Below the pieces are notes generated by a model that was not told the DNA's origin, made no database searches, and was given only the letters and a program-made list of their open reading frames with translations. Both the position numbers and the translations under genes were made by a program. A stretch of 5,119 nucleotides of DNA from assembly GCA_016794765.1 (NCBI GenBank), contig JAEUJG010000447.1:1-5119 (forward strand). The letters are read 5' to 3'. The DNA is from Spirochaetaceae bacterium. GTDB taxonomy: Bacteria > Spirochaetota > Spirochaetia > Treponematales > Rectinemataceae. Positions 1 to 5,119 of this stretch are shown piece after piece; positions within the stretch are counted from its first letter, which is position 1, and each line of letters starts with the position of its first letter.

Positions 1-1051
1 CGCCACCTTCTCCACGAAGGACCTTGCGCCGGATGCCCTCCTTCTCGCGCTGACCGAGGATGGTGCGGCGGTTGCCCCCATGACGGTCGGCGACTCGCCC
101 AAGAACCTGTGGGTTCGCGACCTGGTGGCCATCGAAACGTCCTTGGCCCCGCCGCCGGCGGCCCAGGAAGCGTCCGCCTTCCGCCTTGAACTCGACGTGA
201 ACGGAACGTCGGCCTCCTTTGCCCTCGCCGAGCTTGAGAAAACCGATCTCTATCTCGAGCAAAAGGGCAGCTATACGACCTCCGCCGGGACGCGCTATTC
301 GGGCATCTACGGCGGCGCGCGGCTCCGCGCGCTCCTTGAGCGGTACACCAAACTCTCGCCCGAGGACTCGGTCAAATTCGTCGCGATGGACGGCTATGAA
401 ATGACCTATCCCGGTTCCCTGGTCCTCGATGAAAAGGACGGCGCTTGGATCCTCGCCTGGAAGCTGGACGGCGAGTACCTGCCCAAGGACCCGGGCTATG
501 TCCGCACCGTGAAGGTCGGCGCCGGCGACCCGAACATCGACGGCCACCTCTCGGTACGGATGGTGAAGAAGCTGGTCGTGAAGCAGAAGGACTTCAAGGA
601 TTTCTCCTTATCCCTCGACGGAAAACTTCGTTGGGAACTCGATCGCTCCACCGTGCAGAGTTGCGTCAGCTGTCACAAGCGTACGGTCACCTTCGAGAAG
701 AAGGGCAAGGTCGACACCTATACGGGCTTCCCGGCTTGGCTCGCCCTTGGGTATGTCGACGATCCCAAGTACGCCCCGCACAAGCAGGACAAGAGCTTCG
801 TCGTATACGACCGGGAGGCCGCCGCGAAGGGTTATCCCGTCGGCTTCGCCGCGGCAGACGGGTTCTCGATCTCGCTGGATTCAAGGGACCTGGACCGAAA
901 CGACGATGTGATCATAGCGATGTACAAGAACGACGCCTCGTTGCCTGACGACGAGTTCCCCCTCACCCTCGTGTGGGACAAGGATGCGAAGCGGATTCCC
1001 GCCGGCATCAAGAACATCCGCATGCTCAAGTCGATGAAAGCGACCTTCTAG
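1..1051 (+). CDS. Tandem sulfite-oxidase/YedY-fold (molybdopterin-oxidoreductase-like) protein, C-terminal 349 residues
   Basis: The frame is open from base 2, so the true start lies left of the window and the ATG at 80 is internal. I count visible residues from base 2. Three copies of one pattern appear. Residues 1-46 hold only the end of a first copy, closing with LWVRDLVAIE. Residues 60-195 form a second, with RYSGIYGG (98-105), VAMDGYEMTYP (127-137) and WKLDGEYLP (153-161). Residues about 198-349 form a third, with TYTGFP (239-244) and a closing IKNIRMLKSM. The [W/Y]xG[V/F]P block and the closing 'WV+.+..I' strand are typical of the Oxidored_molyb fold (Pfam PF00174), so I infer that family by pattern. 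The third copy carries SCVSCHKR, with C221, C224 and H225. This is either a c-type haem motif or a cysteine near the usual Mo ligand. A periplasmic location is likely but the signal peptide is not visible. The permease gene follows after one base. A non-catalytic scaffold or binding role remains possible. Confidence 0.62.
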   Translation, partial: ATFSTKDLAPDALLLALTEDGAAVAPMTVGDSPKNLWVRDLVAIETSLAPPPAAQEASAFRLELDVNGTSASFALAELEKTDLYLEQKGSYTTSAGTRYSGIYGGARLRALLERYTKLSPEDSVKFVAMDGYEMTYPGSLVLDEKDGAWILAWKLDGEYLPKDPGYVRTVKVGAGDPNIDGHLSVRMVKKLVVKQKDFKDFSLSLDGKLRWELDRSTVQSCVSCHKRTVTFEKKGKVDTYTGFPAWLALGYVDDPKYAPHKQDKSFVVYDREAAAKGYPVGFAAADGFSISLDSRDLDRNDDVIIAMYKNDASLPDDEFPLTLVWDKDAKRIPAGIKNIRMLKSMKATF

Positions 1052-1052
1052 G

Positions 1053-2855
1053 GTGGGATCCGCGCGCCGGGGAAGGCTGCCCTGGGGGCTCCTTCCCCTC
1101 GCTCTCTTGGTGCTGGTGGTCGGAGCGCTTCCCTTTTTCACGGCGCTCCGCGATTCCTTCTATCACGACCTCTACGGCGCGCGGAGCTATGCCGGCTTCG
1201 ACAACTACCGCTTCCTTCTCGGGGACAAGGCCTTTTTCCTGTCGGGCGGGATCACGCTGGCGTGGGCGACCCTGGAGGCGATCTTGGCGACGGGCCTCGG
1301 CTGGGGGCTCGCCCTCCTTCTCTACGAATCCAAGCGGACCGGAGGGCTCGTCTACGCCGCGCTTCTCGTGCCCTGGGCGGTGCCGGCCTTCATCGCGGTC
1401 CCGCTATGGCGGATGCTGATCCACGGGGCCGGCGGGGAATCCGTCCTGTCCGCCCTCTTCGGCCTCCGGGTGAATCTCCTCACCGATCCGGGCGGCGGCT
1501 TTGTCTCGGCCCTCCTTGTCGGCGCCTGGATGAACGCGCCCGGCGCGGTGTTTGTCCTGTACGGGGCGCTCCGCAAGTTGCCGAGAGCCGTGATCGAGGC
1601 TGCCCGCCTTGACGGAGCGGGCAGCGCCGCCTTGTCCCGTCTCCTTTACGCACCGCTCGTGAGGAGCTCCGTCATCGCCGTGTTCGCGCTTGAATTCGTC
1701 AAGGCCTTCAAGGAATTCCAGGTTCCCTTCCTGCTGACGGCGGGCGGGCCGCCCATGATCGCGGGAATCACCGAGCGCGCCGTTGTAGGCGCGACCACCA
1801 CCTTGGAAATCTACCTCTACGACCTCTTCCAGGGAGCGGAGGACTATGGGCTCGCCGCGGCCTACGCGGCGGTCGCCGGAGCCTTCGTGGTTCTCCTCAC
1901 CCTGCTTGCGTTCCTGACGGGCCGATACGCCGCGAAGCAGGCGGCCCGCCAGGAAGTCGCGGGATCGAAGCGCTCCGGCCCGCCCCGCCCGGGAAGGTTC
2001 TCCGCGCGGAATCGAGCGCCGGCCCGTGTCGAGGATGGCTTGGCCTTGGTCTGGCGTCGTTTTCTTGGGGCCGTGATCGTCCTCTCGGCCGCGCTCCTGG
2101 TTTTCGCCCTGGTGCGAACGGCGATCTCGGGCCTTTCGTCCACCTATGTCGCGTCGATCATGCCCCCCTTCCCGACGCTGGACAATTTTCCGGCCGTGTT
2201 CCGGGAAGACGGGGCGGGCAGGGCCTTCGCCAACACCTTGGCGGTATCCCTCGTCACCGCCGCCATCGCGCCCCTCCTGGTCCTGCCCGCGGCGCTGAGG
2301 CTCAGGCGAAGCGGGCCAGGCCTGCGGGCTGCGGTTTTTGCCGCCCTCCAGGCTCTGGGTTCGGCCGGGGGAATGCATTCCCTCGTGCCCCTGTATGCCC
2401 TTTTTCGCGGAATCGGGCTTGTCGACAGCTACGTGCCCGTCGTGATCGTCTATCTCTTCCATGCGGCGCCCTTCGCCCTCTTCACGACCACGGCCTTCCT
2501 CGAGTCCTTGCCGCCTTCACTGGAGGAGAGCGCCGCGCTCGAGGGTGCGGGCCCTTGGCAGACCCTGAGCCGAATTGTCCTGCCGCTTTGTCTCCCGGTC
2601 CTCGCCACGAGCGCCATGACGGCTTTTCTCGCGGCGTGGAACGGTTTCCTGGTGCCATTGCTGTTTCTCAACGACGACGCCAAGTACACCATCGGCATCA
2701 GGCTTTACAGCTATGTCGGCGGCGTCGCCTCGGGAGCGCCGCGATGGAACCGCTTCGCCGCGGCCTCCCTCGTCAATCTCGCCGTCGTGGGCCTCGTGCT
2801 CGCTCGCCTCAAGGGGCCGCTCTCCCGCGCCCCCACCGCCGAATCGGAGCAGTAA
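1053..2855 (+). CDS. Fused MalF-MalG-type ABC transporter permease (CUT1 carbohydrate family)
   Basis: This is an inner-membrane permease of a binding-protein-dependent importer, predicted to form both halves of the translocation pore from one chain. Residues 1-290 resemble MalF/UgpA: a first helix at about 11-32, the FDNYRFLL block (49-56), and an EAA loop starting EAARLDGAG (182-190) that docks with the ATPase. A basic, proline-rich linker spans about 291-336. Residues 337-600 resemble MalG/UgpE: PTLDNF (374-379), a second EAA loop EESAALEGAG (491-500), and about six helices. CUT1 permeases are usually two separate proteins of about 280-300 residues, so 600 fits a complete pair. The basic C-terminal tail typical of MalG is reduced. 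The GTG at 1053 is chosen because an in-frame TGA lies at 1035-1037 and the next GTG codons fall inside helix 1. It has no good Shine-Dalgarno sequence, which suggests coupling to the upstream stop. No binding protein or ATPase gene is visible. The substrate cannot be read; sugar, polyol or glycerol-phosphate are the family options. Confidence 0.9.
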   Translation: MGSARRGRLPWGLLPLALLVLVVGALPFFTALRDSFYHDLYGARSYAGFDNYRFLLGDKAFFLSGGITLAWATLEAILATGLGWGLALLLYESKRTGGLVYAALLVPWAVPAFIAVPLWRMLIHGAGGESVLSALFGLRVNLLTDPGGGFVSALLVGAWMNAPGAVFVLYGALRKLPRAVIEAARLDGAGSAALSRLLYAPLVRSSVIAVFALEFVKAFKEFQVPFLLTAGGPPMIAGITERAVVGATTTLEIYLYDLFQGAEDYGLAAAYAAVAGAFVVLLTLLAFLTGRYAAKQAARQEVAGSKRSGPPRPGRFSARNRAPARVEDGLALVWRRFLGAVIVLSAALLVFALVRTAISGLSSTYVASIMPPFPTLDNFPAVFREDGAGRAFANTLAVSLVTAAIAPLLVLPAALRLRRSGPGLRAAVFAALQALGSAGGMHSLVPLYALFRGIGLVDSYVPVVIVYLFHAAPFALFTTTAFLESLPPSLEESAALEGAGPWQTLSRIVLPLCLPVLATSAMTAFLAAWNGFLVPLLFLNDDAKYTIGIRLYSYVGGVASGAPRWNRFAAASLVNLAVVGLVLARLKGPLSRAPTAESEQ

Positions 2856-2886
2856 GCGGGCGCCGGTTCCCCGGCGACCGCTCTTT
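2856..2886 (+). terminator. Candidate intrinsic terminator of the permease operon
   Basis: A hairpin begins directly after the permease TAA. CGCCGG (2861-2866) pairs with CCGGCG (2871-2876) across a TTCC loop. The stem continues through a G/A mismatch to pair 2856-2859 with 2878-2881, giving ten pairs and one mismatch. The next bases, TCTTTCCCC, are pyrimidine-rich but make a poor U-tract, so efficiency is uncertain. Leftward there is no T-run, so it is less likely to serve the convergent gene, whose stop lies nine bases from the stem. Confidence 0.5.
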
Positions 2887-2889
2887 CCC

Positions 2890-3906
2890 CTAAGCCTTCC
2901 GAGCTTGTCCCCGTGAGCCCGCCGCCCACGCGAGCCGCGCCAGGGCCGCCAACGCGAAGGTGCCGCCATAGAGGGCGACCGGGATGAAGGTCACCTCGTA
3001 GATCCTCTCGAATCCGCGCCAGGCGTAGAGCCCCCCGACCAGCGCGAGATAAGAGGCAGCGATGGCCACCCGCGCCCACTTGGGCAGCTTGAAGGAGTAC
3101 TGGCCCGTAAAGGCGAACATGAAGAGGAAGCCGGAGGCGAACATGATCCAGATGCCCGGGCCGGCGATGTCTCCTTCATTGCCGGAAAGCGCCTTCTGGA
3201 TCGCGATGAGGGGCCCGTGGAGACCGACCATGAGCTCGAGGACGGCGACCCAGCCCTTGGAAAAGTGGACCTCCGTGTTCGCGAAGGACAGCTGGACGAG
3301 GAGGAGGAACATGTAGAAGAAGCCGATGAGGAGCCCGTACTGCCCCTCGGTCGGGTGGAACCAGAAGGTGTAGACGAGGGCCCACGATATGTATAGTCCG
3401 TGCCATTTGCCGCTCCAGGCCAGGGCATCGCGGTTCCACTTCGGCCCCTTGCCGAGGAAGAGGCCGCGGAGGGGCGTCATCTGGTAGAGGATGATGACCA
3501 ACATGATGATCACGGAGAATTGGCTCGACCAGACTGGCACGTCGATCGCGATGCCGTCGTACCAGAGCTGGGTCTGCAGGATGTGGAGCAGGATGAAAAG
3601 GGCGTTCACCGCGAGGGCCGCGATGTTGAGCCGCGAAAGTTTTCCGGGGTGCGGTTTTTCCTTCATCATGAGGATGACGATCGCCCAGATGGAGAGTTGA
3701 TGGAGGATATAGCCGATCCAAGGCGTGACCCGATTGAGGAAGGTCCTCGCCGCGGGATCGGTCTGCCAGTAATACCAGGAGGGACCTTGGTCGGGGGCAT
3801 GGGGCACGGAAGCGAGGAGCGGCCCCAAGGCTGCGATGAGAAGGGTGAGGGCGACAGCTCCGGCTATGGACCAAGCGAAAGCCTTGGCCGCGGGACTTGC
3901 TTTCAT
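2890..3906 (-). CDS. Polytopic membrane protein of unknown family with multiple helix-associated histidines
   Basis: I do not recognise this 338-residue protein. It is strongly hydrophobic, with about ten likely membrane segments near residues 10-31, 62-81, 92-112, 122-142, 168-184, 190-209, 219-237, 248-267, 278-296 and 304-327. Histidines fall in or at the edges of several: H69, H108, H169, H184, H214 and H230. Aromatic- and charge-bearing blocks such as WHGLYISW (168-175), FHPTEGQYG (183-191) and NTEVHFSKGW (210-219) look functional rather than random. These could bind haem or metal, as in cytochrome-b-like proteins, but that is inference and no known haem motif is complete. There is no CxxCH and no cleavable signal; the first helix looks like an anchor. 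The ATG at 3906 has a strong Shine-Dalgarno sequence and a -10 box at suitable distances. The same frame stays open upstream to 4785, but that extension is arginine/proline-rich and overlaps another gene, so I reject it. The gene is convergent with the permease and probably transcribed from its own promoter. Confidence 0.85.
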   Translation of the reverse strand: MKASPAAKAFAWSIAGAVALTLLIAALGPLLASVPHAPDQGPSWYYWQTDPAARTFLNRVTPWIGYILHQLSIWAIVILMMKEKPHPGKLSRLNIAALAVNALFILLHILQTQLWYDGIAIDVPVWSSQFSVIIMLVIILYQMTPLRGLFLGKGPKWNRDALAWSGKWHGLYISWALVYTFWFHPTEGQYGLLIGFFYMFLLLVQLSFANTEVHFSKGWVAVLELMVGLHGPLIAIQKALSGNEGDIAGPGIWIMFASGFLFMFAFTGQYSFKLPKWARVAIAASYLALVGGLYAWRGFERIYEVTFIPVALYGGTFALAALARLAWAAGSRGQARKA

Positions 3907-3910
3907 GTGT

Positions 3911-3918
3911 ACCTCTTT
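3911..3918 (-). promoter_or_regulatory. Shine-Dalgarno site setting the start at 3906
   Basis: The minus strand reads AAAGAGGT followed by ACAC and the ATG. GAGG lies five bases from the start codon. This is the best ribosome-binding match I noticed in the window, and it decides the start against the long upstream open frame. Confidence 0.75.
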
Positions 3919-3927
3919 CGCGCGAAA
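3916..3927. promoter_or_regulatory. 12-bp perfect palindrome in the 5' leader, possible operator
   Basis: TTTCGCGCGAAA is its own reverse complement. It lies between the -10 box and the start codon of the unknown membrane protein gene, at about +5 to +16 of the predicted transcript, and overlaps the first three bases of the Shine-Dalgarno site. It could be a repressor site, or an RNA element affecting ribosome access. A chance GC-rich palindrome is possible. Confidence 0.35.
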
Positions 3928-3938
3928 CGCATAGGAAG

Positions 3939-3974
3939 AGTATAGCGAAGCCCTGCGGGAAAGGCACCTTTTTT
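3939..3974 (-). promoter_or_regulatory. Candidate sigma-70-type promoter for the unknown membrane protein gene
   Basis: The minus strand carries TATACT at 3944-3939, five of six matches to the -10 consensus, which stands out in such GC-rich DNA. Transcription would begin near 3932, giving a leader of about 26 bases. The -35 position 17 bases upstream (3967-3962, GTGCCT) is weak. A run of six A (3974-3969) just beyond it could act like an UP element. The weak -35 may mean an activator is needed. Confidence 0.5.
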
Positions 3975-3991
3975 GTGTGACCCAAGGATCG

Positions 3992-4031
3992 GTCCCGAGG
4001 GACAGGGCTCGGCCTCGATGGAAGGAGCCCT
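3992..4031. repeat. Two adjacent inverted repeats in the intergenic gap
   Basis: GTCCC (3992-3996) and GGGAC (3999-4003) form one inverted repeat. AGGGCTC (4004-4010) and GAGCCCT (4025-4031) form a second with a 14-base loop, immediately next to it. In minus-strand RNA they would form two hairpins about 73 and 101 bases after the stop of the cyclic-nucleotide-domain gene. No T-run follows, so a classic intrinsic terminator is not shown. They may be an mRNA 3' end, a factor-dependent terminator or a binding site. The rest of the gap 4032-4103 shows nothing I can name. Confidence 0.35.
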
Positions 4032-4103
4032 TACTGGTCTGGCCGATGGGCGTTTGTGCTTCGCCATTCGAGCACTGTCCCCGTGATCCCCGTAGTCGGT
4101 CGC

Positions 4104-5119
4104 TTACGCCCGCCTTTTCCTTCGGCGCGTCGTCGCGGCGGGGGATCCTGCGGGCGATACCGCCGCTTCGCCGTGAGCGGCCAGCCGCCGGTTCGTTTCC
4201 TTGAGCCTCGAAGACAGGCTGTCGATGATGCGGCGCGCGGCTTCGGCGTCGGAACGCAGGAAATGGCGGAAGACGGTCGGAGGAAGCACGAAGAGGGTCG
4301 AGTCTCGCTCGGCGCGGGCCGTGGCGGTGCGAGGTTCGTCGAGCAGGGCGGCCATTTCGCCGACGGTCTCCCCCGCTCCGAGGCTGGCCACCAGGCGCTC
4401 GCCGCCGCCTTCGCAGGAGCCGCCGAGATAGACGCCGACCTCGCCCGAATAGACGAAATAGGCTTCGCGCCCTTCGCTGCCCGCCGCGAAGACCGTCTCT
4501 CCCGCCGCGAAGTTCCGCGCATAGGCCTTGAGGAGGCGTTCCGGCGCCAGGAAGAGGGCCTTCTCGATCCTGGTGGCGCCGCTCGCCTTGCTGACGCGGT
4601 AGAAGCGCCCGAAGAGGAGGGCGTCGAAGTGTTCGGCGACGTAGGCGTACTCGGCGCAATAAAGGTAGAGGGTGAAGAAGGTGTAGACGTTGACGAGGAG
4701 GACGATGAGGGAGCCGAAGACCCCGTAGAGGAGTTCGTAGCGCGAACCGCTCGCGAAAAGCTGGACCAGGGACGAGACGGTCCAAAAGGCGGCCATGCAG
4801 AAGGCCGCGGCCATGGCGGCGGTCGAGCGCCGGGGCTTGGCCGCGGGAATGAAGCGATAGGTTGCGTAGACGAAGACGTAGAGGGCGAAGGCGGGGGCCG
4901 CCCCGAGGAGGGCGCGGAGGGCGTCCGCGAGGGGAATCGCGAGGAAGGCCGTCGGTCCTCCTCCGTCCCGGGCGAGGACGAGGCGGGCGACCTGGGCGAG
5001 GGCGAGCAGGGCCACGACGGAGACGAGGCAGGCCAGTTCGATCGCGAAGGTGAGGAGGTTGTCCTTCACCGGCTTGTTGCGGCCGCTCGGGGCGTGGATG
5101 AGCCGCAAGGAGCGCTGGA
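4104..5119 (-). CDS. YihY/BrkB-family membrane protein fused to a C-terminal cyclic-nucleotide-binding domain (N-terminus missing)
   Basis: The frame is open through the right edge, so the start lies outside; the TTG at 5108 is only an internal leucine codon. Visible residues are counted from the codon at 5117. Residues 1-150 match the second half of the YihY/BrkB fold (once mislabelled RNase BN): a KDNLLTFAIEL block (18-28), helices near 22-46, 62-83, 95-118 and 122-148, and TYRFIPAAKPRR after the second helix. Residues about 185-300 form a cNMP-binding domain of the CAP/PKA type. Its phosphate-binding cassette is VGEMAALLDEPRTATARA, with the expected glutamate at 254 and arginine at 263, so ligand binding looks intact. 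A basic tail ends RRRKRRA. YihY/BrkB proteins are usually about 300 residues with no sensor, so this is an unusual fusion of roughly 480-500 residues. I infer a membrane protein regulated by cAMP, cGMP or a similar ligand. Its transport or envelope role is unproven, as for the family. Confidence 0.85.
   Translation of the reverse strand, partial: QRSLRLIHAPSGRNKPVKDNLLTFAIELACLVSVVALLALAQVARLVLARDGGGPTAFLAIPLADALRALLGAAPAFALYVFVYATYRFIPAAKPRRSTAAMAAAFCMAAFWTVSSLVQLFASGSRYELLYGVFGSLIVLLVNVYTFFTLYLYCAEYAYVAEHFDALLFGRFYRVSKASGATRIEKALFLAPERLLKAYARNFAAGETVFAAGSEGREAYFVYSGEVGVYLGGSCEGGGERLVASLGAGETVGEMAALLDEPRTATARAERDSTLFVLPPTVFRHFLRSDAEAARRIIDSLSSRLKETNRRLAAHGEAAVSPAGSPAATTRRRKRRA

Noticed and set aside
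80..82. ATG as the true start of the first gene.
   Set aside because: The frame is open back to the window edge, and the residues before it continue the same domain pattern as the later repeats.
1404..2462. A 352-residue open frame antisense to the permease.
   Set aside because: Its product is low-complexity, rich in Gly, Arg, Glu and Asp, as expected from the complementary strand of a GC-rich gene. The plus strand gives a clear ABC permease over the same bases.
3963..3980. The run of six T on the plus strand as part of a terminator.
   Set aside because: No plus-strand gene ends nearby, no stable hairpin directly precedes it, and on the minus strand it is an A-run upstream of a promoter.
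3907..4785. An open frame upstream of and in frame with the 338-residue membrane protein, which would extend it to 631 residues.
   Set aside because: The extra part is arginine- and proline-rich, overlaps the cyclic-nucleotide-domain gene in another frame, and crosses the promoter-like gap. The strong Shine-Dalgarno site favours the ATG at 3906.
4862..5053. A 63-residue plus-strand frame of almost only Arg, Gly and Pro.
   Set aside because: It is a compositional shadow of the membrane-protein gene on the opposite strand.
5106..5108. TTG as the start of the minus-strand gene at the right edge.
   Set aside because: The frame continues to the window end, and the YihY/BrkB fold needs roughly 150 further N-terminal residues.

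Overview
This window reads as a high-GC bacterial chromosome segment, densely coded, with two convergent blocks. Nothing in it fixes the lineage. The CUT1-type sugar permease and the membrane-plus-sensor fusion would suit a free-living Gram-negative such as a high-GC spirochaete, but that is a guess. I see no mobile elements, RNA genes or CRISPR arrays.

Plus-strand block, 1-2855. The 3' end of a gene for a protein built from repeated domains resembling the sulfite-oxidase/YedY molybdopterin-binding fold is followed after one base by a 600-residue ABC permease. The last domain of the first protein has a Cys-x-x-Cys-His motif near the place where this fold normally carries its molybdenum-ligating cysteine. 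The permease is unusual because MalF-like and MalG-like halves, each with its own EAA loop, are joined in one chain. The one-base gap and the lack of a Shine-Dalgarno sequence suggest translational coupling. A GC-rich hairpin after the permease stop is a plausible terminator.

Minus-strand block, 5119-2890. A gene entering from the right edge encodes the C-terminal half of a YihY/BrkB-family membrane protein fused to a cyclic-nucleotide-binding domain. After about 200 bases come a clear -10 box, an A-tract, a palindrome and a strong Shine-Dalgarno sequence. These lead into a 338-residue polytopic membrane protein that I do not recognise. It has several histidines in or at the edges of its predicted helices.

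The joint function is only partly readable. The plus block couples a probable extracytoplasmic protein of redox-type fold to an importer permease. The minus block holds two envelope membrane proteins, one probably sensing a cyclic nucleotide. The main points of interest are the two domain fusions, the CxxCH motif in a molybdopterin-type domain, and the orphan histidine-bearing membrane protein.
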